Made by a program: the position numbers and the translations under genes
Shown here: positions 26,827 to 35,754 of the stretch, piece after piece
How the letters are laid out: each line of letters begins with the position of its first letter
Numbering within the stretch: the stretch's first letter is position 1
Notes under the pieces: generated by a model
The model's database searches: none
Told to the model about the DNA's origin: nothing
The model's input: the letters and a program-made list of their open reading frames with translations, nothing else
Source: Sphingomonas sp. PsM26
GTDB lineage: Bacteria > Pseudomonadota > Alphaproteobacteria > Sphingomonadales > Sphingomonadaceae
Reading direction: 5' to 3'
Assembly (NCBI GenBank): GCA_030433805.1
Contig: JARUXA010000009.1
Coordinates: 62,001-126,000, forward strand
DNA: 64,000 nt

Positions 26827-27036
26827 TCATCCACCGCATCTTGCATGGATGTACACCTCCAACATCGCACCTGCAGCCAAGCACGTCGTGTAGTAACCTA
26901 AAGCGAGTGCCATGGTGGGCCAGATCCGTTCCGCCTTCTGATCCCGTATTGCGTCAAAACCTGCGGCGGTGGCGCGCATCCCTTCGTCGATCCTCGCGAT
27001 CGCGGCGGCGAGGTCTGCCTCTGTCATGCTCATCAA
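26827..27036 (-). CDS. Small single-pass membrane protein
   Basis: This protein of about 69 residues (start TTG 27036, ATG 27033 or ATG 27027) has a charged helical N-terminus (TEADLAAAIARIDEGMRATAAG) and one hydrophobic span (WPTMALALGYYTTCLAAGAMLEVYI) near the C-terminus. The layout resembles the small gene beside the integrase. No ribosome site stands out, and it borders the decayed nuclease gene. A real gene is likely but not certain. Confidence 0.45.
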   Translation of the reverse strand: MMSMTEADLAAAIARIDEGMRATAAGFDAIRDQKAERIWPTMALALGYYTTCLAAGAMLEVYIHARCGG

Positions 27037-27059
27037 ACTTCATAGTGATGCGACGGTGA

Positions 27060-27901
27060 TCATGAGCCTACCCTAACCTCTTTCACGGTCAAGAACCGTT
27101 TCAGAGCGTCCGGCATCGGCGCACCGCGGGCTTTGACGAAATCCGGAAACGCGTCGGAGGGACAGAACTTTGGTTCGTTTATAATTAGATGCTGCCACAA
27201 GAAGCTCTGGGTTCGCGTGCGAAGCCATGCCGGGAAGTTGCCATCGGATTTGCCGAAGTCCTTGTGGTCGATGAGCAGTTGGATATTGCCGAGGAGGTTG
27301 GCCGAGGCTGGGGTGCGCGCCATCAATGCCCCGGCATACCGCGTTTGTGCAGCGCCTATTAGCGCAAGGCAGCCCGAGGGATGATGTGATCCACATGGAA
27401 GTGAGCGTTCGGCGTCCTGCGAGCGTCGTAGGGCACCCCGAACGCCATGGCGTCATGACAGTTGCCGTAGTTTGTTTCGAGTGGTTTCTTGGTCACCTCG
27501 TCATCGAGGACGAGATAGCGGGCACGGCACACGCGCATGTCTTTGACTAATTGGACCAGCGGGAAGTCGGATAAGCCTGCATCTTGCGCGCATCGCATTC
27601 CCGCACGTCCGATGGTCTGATCAGAAGTGCGGCCGAACGCTCCTTGAAGAGGCTGCTGCACAGCCTGCGGCAAATGCGCTCGCGGTTGGTCGAGACAAAT
27701 ATAAGAGTCCCGTCCAATGAGTCGCGACTGAGCTTTGCAAATCAATATTCGATCGGCACCAGCCTGTTGATGCCAGTAAGCGAGGAGTTGTCGAGACCGA
27801 AGCGGGAGCAAGCGATACCGCGTTGTCGAGCGACATGTGTAAGGTTCTAGTTTATGTGAGTTATCGCCATCGCGCAGGTCGTGAAGTTCGCCACGTTTCA
27901 A
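27060..27901 (-). pseudogene. Frameshifted HNH nuclease of the DUF262/GmrSD type
   Basis: Two frames together give the C-terminus of a DUF262-associated HNH nuclease. The first ends at HFHVDHIIPRAAL and a stop (27359); the second continues LIGAAQTRYAGALMARTP, then ANLLGNIQLLIDHKDFGKSD and FPAWLRTRTQ to 27060. The block of D-H-I-x-P-R, N-x-Q-L-L and K-S-D is the recognisable signature. A one-base indel near 27360-27375 breaks it. Upstream of about 27500 the frame is less clear and the DUF262 N-terminus is missing. Intact relatives restrict modified phage DNA. This is a dead defence gene next to the living cluster. Confidence 0.65.
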
Positions 27902-28970
27902 ACCGTCGGTAAATCGGAAATGACCGGTCGTTGTGGACGCTTCGAAATGCCGTCTCTGTTTATTCCATGTCTATGCCAACATGATACTCGAAAGATGGCG
28001 GTGGTATTGTAGCTGAGCATGCTCGGTAGGGATGAACAAACCTTTTAGCCTTCGCCAGGCTGAATGATCCGATCGGTTCGGCGGTTGGTGTCACCTGTCG
28101 ACATCATCCTGTCCATGCCGGTGAGGTTGTCCGAATGGTTCACCTGATTGACCGAAAAGAACCATCGCACTGGCTTTCCGTGCCAGTATCATTGAGAGTG
28201 ATAGCCACTTACAGCCTTTGCTCTCTGCATGCGGCATCATCGAACGCTAAGTTTTCAGCGACGACGTCTGCCTTGGTAGAGGGGTTCTCTGTCATGGTTT
28301 GAACTGGTGGGCCGTTACAGCTTGCGAGAAGTGCAGCTGCGCAAACTGTCAATACGATCTGATTCATTGTGTATGTTTTGTACTTCGGGCCTTAAAGCGT
28401 CCCATAGTGTGGTTGTGCTTCCATGGCAGCCTGTTCGCCTTTGCGTTTCTCCTCCGCGGCCGTCCACTACCAACCATTGTGGTTACCAACATGCACTTCA
28501 CGAGCTGCCCAAAGTCCTAGAAACTTTGGAAAGGCGCTATCCGGATGCTGCCTATCGCCGGCGATCTTACAGTCCCGACGCCATCCGCGAGCGGAGGCAC
28601 GGTGAGATTACCGGGGGTGACCCGACAGCGGGACCTATCTCATCTGAGCCGAGTACAATGGCAAAGCTTTCTACAGGCCCAGATGGCATATGAAGAGAAC
28701 GTGATTCTGTTTGCGTGTCCGCCCTATCATCAGATGTTTGGTGGGCTGTTGACCGAAGCACTGCGCTCGCTGCGCGTGATCATTCGCCGCATGCGCGCGA
28801 GAATTGTTCTGATGAGCTGGCGCTCGCTGTTTGGCACCTACGCCATCCGATTGCTGGTGATGATGATCCGGCAATGATTGCCTCGATGAGCGCGGGTGGG
28901 TGGAACAGCTTCGCTAACGCGCTTGGGACTTGACAATAACAACACCAAGGATCAAATCAGGAACATGATA
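27902..28970. other. Decayed island DNA without a clear gene
   Basis: Only short overlapping frames exist on the plus strand (28299-28933), none with a recognisable domain, ribosome site or steady codon use. Frame changes between them (for example LPKVLETLERRYPDAAYRR in one frame, then other frames) suggest relics of one or more genes. Confidence 0.4.
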
Positions 28971-29261
28971 ATGCGCAGCGGTACATCTTCAGTAAGCAAA
29001 GACATGGCGGGCTCTGGTTGGATGGTCGCTGTGGATGACGCTTGGCGCACGCCACGGCTCCGTCGAGAGTTCGAGCGGACGACTGGCGAGGCGGCCCTTG
29101 GCGTGGGCGATAAGAGCGAGAGTGCTGACCGGGAGACGGGCCGCACCTCAAACTATCGAGATGCGTTTGTTTTATGGGTTACTCGCGTGCGTGGACTTGA
29201 GGCGGTGGCACCTGCGTCGGTTAGAACGAGACTGGCTGAAGAACCTAGGCGGGCCGATTGA
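28971..29261 (+). CDS. Possible 96-residue hypothetical protein
   Basis: AGGA lies 8 bases before the ATG at 28971. The product is soluble and arginine-rich: VAVDDAWRTPRLRREFERTTG, then YRDAFVLWVTRVRGLEA. No family is recognised. It converges with, and overlaps by 17 bases, the 3' end of the first cluster gene on the other strand. The reading frame looks protein-like, but short length leaves doubt. Confidence 0.4.
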   Translation: MRSGTSSVSKDMAGSGWMVAVDDAWRTPRLRREFERTTGEAALGVGDKSESADRETGRTSNYRDAFVLWVTRVRGLEAVAPASVRTRLAEEPRRAD

Positions 29262-30660
29262 CGACACCTTGTACGTTCGACATCGCGGCGATCCCATCAA
29301 GCAGCGATGCCTTCTTCGGACCTGACACGCCCATTCCTCTTACAATCTCGTTGATGTCCTCCCGGCGCCGTTCATCTGCTGACGCGAGTGCCTTGTCGTG
29401 ATTGCGAGTTCGTAAAGTCGCAGCGGTGCCGCTCGCTGCCTTCGCTGCACTTCGCATAGTCTTCGCAATCGCGACGAAGTTACCGATCGGTGTTGCGTTA
29501 ATACCCTCAAGCAGTACGTCGGACCCAAACGAAATCATCTCTGCCTTTTCAATCTGATGCTCGCGGGTAATGTAGTTCGGCACCTCCTCGACGATGGCCT
29601 GATCGAACATGGCGGCCAACTCGACCGCCGCTTGTGCAACTGCTGTATCGTCGAAGCTCTCGAGAGCTGCCCCCGGGTCGACGATGGTCGTGACCGCAGA
29701 GAACGCCTCCAGCACCGCCTCGTAGCGATCTTGAAAACCGCTGTCGCCAAGCGCGCCGGAAATCTTGTGCACATTTTCGAATGAGAGGTCGTCTATCACG
29801 CTCGCCTCGAACGCGACCCTAGCTTGAATAGTCGCCAGCGCGCGCGCCATGAAGTAGCGGATGAAAATCGTTTCCTCACTAAGACGCGCGGGAGTGGCAT
29901 CGCGATCCGTTAGGATCATGTCCGCCGCCTTGAAACGCGACAGAGAGCTGAGGTCGGCACCGGTTTCGCACTGAACGACACCAGTTCCAACGCCGTGGTA
30001 GCAAGCGGTGGCGTAGCGCTGCAGGACCGCCTGGAGCGGCACAGGCACGTCCTCGGCGATCATCTCGCGAAGGTTGGCGCTCCGCCCTAGATCGACGGCT
30101 CTGATTGCGTCCAACAATGCCTGCTTCCGCTCAGCGTCGTAGACCTTCGTCGCCGACAGCTCGCCGTGAATTAGCGATGAGCCGCTAGAAAGGCCGTCGA
30201 TCAGGCGGGCGCGGAAGCGCTCCGACACGTCGGCCACCTCCCAAGGCATGACCTGGTGCATCCTGGCCTCCACTGTCGCGATGTGTTGGGCGAGATCGGT
30301 TTCGGTAATGCTGAGCGCCGCGTAGCTTTCCATCGGAGCCGACACGAGCTCTTCAAGCCCCTCCTTGTCGGCCAACATAGCGGGCAGGATTGAGGGACCG
30401 TTAAGGAGGTCGGGATATGCGCGCAGTAGCAGCACCCCCATTGGACTGGCTAGGTAAGCCCCGTTCAGAGTGACGAGGCCGCGTGACAGCATTTTAATCT
30501 TGAGTGCGCGGGCGGCCGTCTGCACGCTCCCGCTTGGGTCAGCCGCATCGAATAGCTCGGGAAGCAGGTCGGTCGAGTATACGCGAGGACCGCGTAGCGT
30601 TCCTGCGTAGCGAGCGGTCCGCTCGTCAAGAAACTTGGTCATGGTGCGTCTGGATCCCAT
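29245..30660 (-). CDS. Unknown 465-471-residue helical protein of the island cluster
   Basis: The start is ATG 30660 or ATG 30642 (MTKFLDERTARYAG). The protein is soluble, acidic and almost entirely helical. The N-terminal part (LPELFDAADPSGSVQTAARAL, then MLSRGLVTLNGAYLA) looks like a winged-helix-like reader, followed by long helices, ending in a basic tail. A central FIRYFMARALATIQARVAFEAS helix is amphipathic. I recognise no catalytic motif or family. It lies 246 bases downstream of, and co-directional with, the Hsp90-like ATPase, so it may be the last gene of that operon. Confidence 0.6.
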   Translation of the reverse strand: MGSRRTMTKFLDERTARYAGTLRGPRVYSTDLLPELFDAADPSGSVQTAARALKIKMLSRGLVTLNGAYLASPMGVLLLRAYPDLLNGPSILPAMLADKEGLEELVSAPMESYAALSITETDLAQHIATVEARMHQVMPWEVADVSERFRARLIDGLSSGSSLIHGELSATKVYDAERKQALLDAIRAVDLGRSANLREMIAEDVPVPLQAVLQRYATACYHGVGTGVVQCETGADLSSLSRFKAADMILTDRDATPARLSEETIFIRYFMARALATIQARVAFEASVIDDLSFENVHKISGALGDSGFQDRYEAVLEAFSAVTTIVDPGAALESFDDTAVAQAAVELAAMFDQAIVEEVPNYITREHQIEKAEMISFGSDVLLEGINATPIGNFVAIAKTMRSAAKAASGTAATLRTRNHDKALASADERRREDINEIVRGMGVSGPKKASLLDGIAAMSNVQGVVNRPA

Positions 30661-30906
30661 TCGCTATTCATCCGGCGGGGCGACCTTGGCACCGGTTTGG
30701 TATGCCACGCAACCGCACACGATAGTTAAGGATGCCGCGCGCTGGCTGCCGAGCCTGCGCCGATCCCCTAGTGTCACAGTTAAAGGGTAGCCTGCCAGCG
30801 AGCCAAGGTCGGCCTCATGGCGAAATCGTCCAGCGGTTAAACGGCCGTCCCGAGAAGACCAGCGGTTGGGACGGACAAGCTCCACGTCGAACCGGAACGA
30901 CGCGGT

Positions 30907-32493
30907 CTAGGTAGTGAGCCGTTCGTTTAGTGGCAATGTCACCTTTGTCGTGATCCGGTCGATGAGCTTGCGCGCGGCGACTCGATTGACCGAGCACTCA
31001 TAGATGAGCTCGAACATCCGCTCGTAGCCGGCTCGTTCCACAGGCGGCAGCGCCGCGAGCGGCGAGTCGTCGAAAGCGCGCGGTGCGGCGTTAGCGTCGA
31101 GCGCCGAGCGGAGCGTCGCGGCCGCTTCGGTCAACGCATCGCCCTCATCACCCGCAAGCAGCGGCATGGCAGCGATGCGGTCCATCTCGGCGAGTGTGTC
31201 CAACGCAGAGCCGGCGGCAGTGTCGCGTTCGGCTGCGCCGATCGATCCCTGTGCCAGCGCGTCAATGGTCTCTTGCACGGCGGTCCCGCCCAGCTGAAAG
31301 CGGCGCACCCAGTTCCTCTTGATGGAGTTCGACCGGCATCGCCTTGAAATCTCGCGGGCCAGGGGCGCCAACTGGTTAATCAAGTTGTTCAAGTGAGCGT
31401 TCTGCTCGAAGTCGTCGCGCCGACCGTTGGGCACAATCCGGCGGTCAAGAACGTGCACCTCGCCGACCGACCACGCGTTAAAACGCTGCTCGGCGAACAA
31501 TTCCTCGAGCACGGCGCCACCGCCGACCTGCACGTCTCCTGAGCGCAAGCGGAGCCCCTTGACGAGATTGGCGACTGGAATGGCCCCTTCGTAGGGGTGG
31601 TGCAGAACCCAGGCAAGCGCCGCTGGCGCTCCGTCCATGTCGGGGACGTGCCTAATCTCGACGCCTTCATAGGCGAGCATGCGTCCGGCACCCGCATCGA
31701 ACGTGTCGCGGTGCGGCCGGTAGAGTGGTGTCTCGGCTCCATTCACGTATATGTGGAGGTCGGCGGGCTGCATCGTAGCCCGCATTGCGGACGAGATTTC
31801 CGCCCCGAAACTGAAGTCGGGGGAGAATGGCACCGGGGCAACCTGTGACAGGTACTCGGCGACGGCGGCTGGAGTAAGTAGACGGTCCGATCTCAGCCGG
31901 ACTATTCCACGCAGTTCGATCTCGAAGAACCGACGCGGCTCGTCGCTGGCGGGTATCCGCGCGACCGTCACGACCTGTGCAATAAGGTCTGCGACACCGC
32001 CCGAGAACTCGGTTGAGCGCAGAAGCGCCTTGAGGCGGCGGCAATCCCACCGCAGTTCGGAAACTTCGTCCTCCCCGTCCGCTCGGGAGCGGAATACCAG
32101 CTCTTGGGCATAGCCAAGGCCGGCGAGGCGTCCGACGCCACGGAACCCGCGTGCCTGAGTACCGCGCTTGGCGCTTCCGCCTAGCCCCGTAAGTGTCCGA
32201 ACAAAGCGGTCCCACGGTACGCCGGCCCCGTTGTCGCGGATGCGAACAGTTCGCGAGGGCGTGTCAAACGCAATCTCAACGACGCCTGGCTCATCCGCAG
32301 CGATCATCCCCTCGGCCCGCGCCAGATCAATAGCGTCGGCCGCGTTCTGGACATACTCACGGTAGACGGTCATTGGGTCAACGTACATCGAGCTCGAGAC
32401 CAGCTCGAGGATGTCCTTACCGATCACGATCTGTTCGACGGCAGGAGCTATCCCAGCCGGAGGCCGTGTGGTTTTGGTTAGCGCCATGTTCAT
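30907..32493 (-). CDS. Hsp90-like GHKL ATPase
   Basis: This 528-residue protein has an N-terminal Bergerat fold with all boxes: N-box REYVQNAADAID (Glu46, Asn50, Asp53), G1 DNGAGVP (87-93) and G2 GFRGVGRLAGLG (116-127). A middle domain and helical C-terminus follow in the order of Hsp90/MORC-type proteins, but shorter than true HtpG (about 620). It should bind and hydrolyse ATP with dimer clamping, acting as chaperone or DNA-associated switch. Its ATG overlaps the radical SAM stop by 4 bases (ATGA), so both are made together. GHKL ATPases occur in several defence systems; the partner set here is unusual. Confidence 0.85.
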   Translation of the reverse strand: MNMALTKTTRPPAGIAPAVEQIVIGKDILELVSSSMYVDPMTVYREYVQNAADAIDLARAEGMIAADEPGVVEIAFDTPSRTVRIRDNGAGVPWDRFVRTLTGLGGSAKRGTQARGFRGVGRLAGLGYAQELVFRSRADGEDEVSELRWDCRRLKALLRSTEFSGGVADLIAQVVTVARIPASDEPRRFFEIELRGIVRLRSDRLLTPAAVAEYLSQVAPVPFSPDFSFGAEISSAMRATMQPADLHIYVNGAETPLYRPHRDTFDAGAGRMLAYEGVEIRHVPDMDGAPAALAWVLHHPYEGAIPVANLVKGLRLRSGDVQVGGGAVLEELFAEQRFNAWSVGEVHVLDRRIVPNGRRDDFEQNAHLNNLINQLAPLAREISRRCRSNSIKRNWVRRFQLGGTAVQETIDALAQGSIGAAERDTAAGSALDTLAEMDRIAAMPLLAGDEGDALTEAAATLRSALDANAAPRAFDDSPLAALPPVERAGYERMFELIYECSVNRVAARKLIDRITTKVTLPLNERLTT

Positions 32494-34100
32494 GCTGCAG
32501 CCTTCTGGGATTCACTAATGACGATCGGATCGTCGGCGTCGAGTCCGGCGTCCTCGACGCGCTCATCATCCGGCACCCCGATGTCGGAGGGAGAGATCTG
32601 GGTCGCTGAGCGCTGTCGGTCCCAAATTCTAAACAAGTCTGCCTTAGGCACCGGCACATAGAAGCGCAGAATTTCTGCCACGGCTCGCGTGGTAGCGCGC
32701 GTGGGCAGAGTGGGGAACAGGCGCGGATCGACTGATGACAGCAGCTCCATCAGCTCACGTCGTTCGTAACCGTCAAGACGGCGATACTCGTTCTTGTAGG
32801 TGTCAAGCAGACCGCTGCCGTCGTGATGCTCGTACCAATCCCGGTTGAAGATGAGGTCGTGCGGCATGGCGAGGATGTCAGCATAGTCGGCGTACGTGTC
32901 TCCGTAGGCTCGCCGGAAGAAAGTTGGCTCGCCGCTGACGATGCCGTGGGTAGCTTGGAGGATAATCTGCATTGAGCGCAGCTGGTAGCGCGTCCATTTC
33001 TCGCCAACGTGGCCGCGGTCCGGTCGGTCGGTCGGCTGGTAACGCATCGGGAAGGACCAAACGCGGATACCGAGTTCCTCGTTGAGCGTGACGTTCAGTC
33101 GCATCCGCTCGAACAGGTCCTCTGGTCCATCGTGAAAGTTGTAAAGCATGTAGTTCGAGAGTTCAGTAAGGCCATGTTCGGCTGCATAGCGCACGGCCTG
33201 CTCGTAAGGTTTACGCACGCCGAGGTGGTCGAACGCGATACGAAGCGGCCTAAGGCAGATCGACGCAAGCTCCCGTAGGTACATTGGGTCTTTGCACAGG
33301 ATGCGCGCGTCGACGCCTTGATTGAAGTCGACACGCCTCAGCACGGGCGGTCGTCCTGGTCGGTAGAGCTTAGCGCCGGGCGTGAAGCCGAGATCGCGGA
33401 TCTCCGCCATGATGTCCTTGAAACGCGGCGACGCCACCACGTTGTTGTCCATCAGGATTAGATCTTTCTTAGGACCGTAGCGCTCCTCGATCGCCCGCAC
33501 AATTGCGGTGAGCGAATCCGTATCACGCATCGCGCCCTCGAGCTTAGGGACGCCGCAGAAGTGGCACTTCCTGATGCAGCCTCGCGAGCAATAGGCGAAA
33601 TAGGCATCGCGGACGGGATAGCGGTATTCGATCTGGTCGAGGATCGAGTAGTCGGGGACTAGGTCCTCGATTGGCGTGCCCGTTAGGTCGTCTGCGTAGA
33701 GCTCCTCCGAAAAGTCATCGAGCTCGAGCGCAGTAGCCGGCGGTCCGGTCAGCAGGCCCTTAATGAAGCGCACCCCGGCCCACTTCGGCTCATTGAGGAA
33801 GCGTTCGTGCATGAGCGAGGCGGCGATACCGCCGACGAAGACCTTGTCGGCATGTCCGTTTGCGATCTCGAGCGCAAAGTCGATCGTCGCTGCGATCTTC
33901 ACATACTCGAACGAGAAAAGCGTGGTGACGTAGATGCGGTCCCACGCCTCACCCATCACGCTGCGGTCCTCACCCTTGATGAACTTCACCCGGTCGCGTT
34001 TGCCGTGCTCCCCGTGGTATTGTGCAAGCTTCATTAGACCTAGTGGAGGATACTTGTTCTTATACCCCGGCTCGATCAGCAAGATGTTGCGATTAGCCAT
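32490..34100 (-). CDS. B12-type radical SAM protein
   Basis: This is a 536-residue protein. Residues 1-150 resemble a cobalamin-binding-like Rossmann domain (NILLIEPGYKNKYPPLGLMKLAQYH, with the P-P-L-G-L motif). The radical SAM cluster motif C175-x3-C179-x2-C182 sits in YCSRGCIRKCHFC, with an extra Cys171. DNNVV and FNQGVDARIL follow as later barrel strands. Enzymes of this plan methylate or rearrange unreactive carbon centres using a 5'-deoxyadenosyl radical. No genes for a known nucleotide, peptide or lipid substrate are adjacent. It overlaps the DGQHR gene (8 bases) and the Hsp90-like gene (4 bases), so it is an integral part of the cluster. Confidence 0.85.
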   Translation of the reverse strand: MANRNILLIEPGYKNKYPPLGLMKLAQYHGEHGKRDRVKFIKGEDRSVMGEAWDRIYVTTLFSFEYVKIAATIDFALEIANGHADKVFVGGIAASLMHERFLNEPKWAGVRFIKGLLTGPPATALELDDFSEELYADDLTGTPIEDLVPDYSILDQIEYRYPVRDAYFAYCSRGCIRKCHFCGVPKLEGAMRDTDSLTAIVRAIEERYGPKKDLILMDNNVVASPRFKDIMAEIRDLGFTPGAKLYRPGRPPVLRRVDFNQGVDARILCKDPMYLRELASICLRPLRIAFDHLGVRKPYEQAVRYAAEHGLTELSNYMLYNFHDGPEDLFERMRLNVTLNEELGIRVWSFPMRYQPTDRPDRGHVGEKWTRYQLRSMQIILQATHGIVSGEPTFFRRAYGDTYADYADILAMPHDLIFNRDWYEHHDGSGLLDTYKNEYRRLDGYERRELMELLSSVDPRLFPTLPTRATTRAVAEILRFYVPVPKADLFRIWDRQRSATQISPSDIGVPDDERVEDAGLDADDPIVISESQKAAA

Positions 34101-35121
34101 TGGCTACAGCCTTTATGTTGAGGCGACGGCGGGCGGCGCGGATGTGCGCAGCGGCTGCCTTCGCTCCCGCTTCTCCGCCAAGACCCACAAAATCGCCGTC
34201 CGAGCTCCAGTCGATCTCGGCTGCGAAATCAGCGAGTTTCTGCGTAAAGAAGCGCTGGTCAACGGGCGAGCCCTCGCGGCGCTCGAGCCACAGATCGGCC
34301 GCGACATCCATCAGAGCGTACACGCCGATGCCCTTTGTCACCAAGTGCTTCCGCGGTTTGAGCCAAGCGTGCGGCAGAACTGTCGCGACCGCCGACCAGA
34401 AGTCGAGAACGACACGCGCTGCGGTCTCGACCGTCTCCGTTCGCAGAATGCGCGAACGGGCCAGAAAGCGTTTTACCGCCTTTTGGATAGTTCGGAGCGA
34501 CGCCTTCCGCGACATGCCCGAGGTCGATACTCCGCCAAGGTCGAGCTGGCGATGCCATGGCGAGCCGGCGTCGTTATTAAGATGCAGTGCGATGAAGAGT
34601 TCGGGCCGGTCGCCGGCAAGATCGGCCGAGAGCCTGCCATCGTGGAAGTCAAGCAGGCTGGGACTAAGGCCCTTCGCCTTGCCATTGATCACGCTGAAGA
34701 TTTCCATCTCCTCGTGTTCGTCTAAACCAACGAAGGCCATGAAGGGCAGGGTGACGTCAAGATCGTCGAGATGCCCGAGGCGGTGCTGACAATCAACCTG
34801 CGTCATCACGTGCGACGCCTCTGCATCGAACTCAACAATGGCTCGGCCGCTCTCGTCCTGCAGGACTGTCCATGACGCCGCTGTCTCGGGCCGCAGATTG
34901 AATGTGAGGGGGATCGTAGTGCTGTCAGGTCGCTGAATGTAGCGGCGGAAGTCGAGACTGTGCTGAGAATTGAACCGCCGTTGGTAGCCTCTGCTAGTAT
35001 TTTCATCCAGCACATCAGCATAGGAAAGGCGGTGAAGGTCGCTCGCACGCGCGAAGCCCATCAGCACCGAGCGGCTGGCGGACACGCCGTGGATGCACTC
35101 TATTCGCAACTTCCCTATCAC
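34093..35121 (-). CDS. DGQHR-domain (DndB-like) protein
   Basis: GTG at 35121, with GAGG about 7 bases upstream, gives 342 residues; a longer frame to 35196 lacks support. Near residue 110 is DCQHRLGHLDDL, a variant of the D-G-Q-H-R signature with Cys for Gly, followed by ILPF-like strand LPFMAFVGLDEHEEMEIFSVINGKAKGLS, all characteristic of the DGQHR family that includes DndB. An Arg-rich N-terminal segment (GYQRRFNSQHSLDFRRYI) precedes it. DndB represses and tunes DNA phosphorothioation genes; other members are linked to DNA modification. It is the first gene of the DGQHR-radical SAM-Hsp90 operon. Confidence 0.8.
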   Translation of the reverse strand: MIGKLRIECIHGVSASRSVLMGFARASDLHRLSYADVLDENTSRGYQRRFNSQHSLDFRRYIQRPDSTTIPLTFNLRPETAASWTVLQDESGRAIVEFDAEASHVMTQVDCQHRLGHLDDLDVTLPFMAFVGLDEHEEMEIFSVINGKAKGLSPSLLDFHDGRLSADLAGDRPELFIALHLNNDAGSPWHRQLDLGGVSTSGMSRKASLRTIQKAVKRFLARSRILRTETVETAARVVLDFWSAVATVLPHAWLKPRKHLVTKGIGVYALMDVAADLWLERREGSPVDQRFFTQKLADFAAEIDWSSDGDFVGLGGEAGAKAAAAHIRAARRRLNIKAVANG

Positions 35122-35754
35122 TACCCACCTCAAATCTGCACTGGCCGAATGCACTTTGCACGCGTTCGGAATAGATTGGCAGTCCCGTGACCGCATCTTG
35201 TCGAATAAGCAACACGGTTGATCGCGTCGAAGGTGATCGTCACCGCGTTAGCGCAGGATCACATTGTCCATCAAAACTGCAGTCAAACGATGCGAATTGA
35301 CGGGTACTGGTAGGATGTGTGGGCTGAGGCTGTTAGAATGCACGGCGAGCTTGCCCTGGGTGCCGGTAGCCGACGCCTGAGAGCCTCGAGGCTCTTAGTG
35401 GTAGCAGACCTAGCGCTGCGAAGGTGTCCGTAAAGTAAGTTGATCACGCAAGTTTAGTGTAAGGCTACGCCATAAGCTGGGGCTTCCAACTAGCCTCGCT
35501 ACCCGTGCGGCTGCGGGCCTCAACCGAGCGAAAATAAAGGTATTCCACATCGTGCCTCTGGAGTTCTGCATGGTCGTGGTAATCGGTCGGGGCTTTGCCG
35601 GACCACCACGTACTGTGGCGCAGTTCCTGCCTCGGCAATCGAACATCATGCTGGTTACATTTGATAGCCACATTCAGCGCGCCAGCTTTAATCGCAACTT
35701 TAGCTTTGACCCACTGCGGTGGCCGATACGCATTCCCCCACCACCGCGTTAAAA
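35122..35754. other. 633-base gap inside the cluster
   Basis: This gap separates the upstream ParB-helicase-nuclease operon from the DGQHR-radical SAM-Hsp90 operon and probably holds the promoter of the latter. A minus-strand frame ending at 35465 (WVKAKVAIKAGALNVAIKC, then YHDHAELQRHDVEYLYFR) looks somewhat protein-like but has no start outside the ParB gene. It may be a relic. Confidence 0.4.

Noticed and set aside
30820-30890. tRNA-like string GTCCAGCGGTTAA followed by an inverted repeat (30845-30851 with 30868-30874)
   Set aside because: There is no acceptor stem, no T-loop GTTCGA and no plausible anticodon stem. The repeat could be a weak terminator of the Hsp90-like operon but has no T run.
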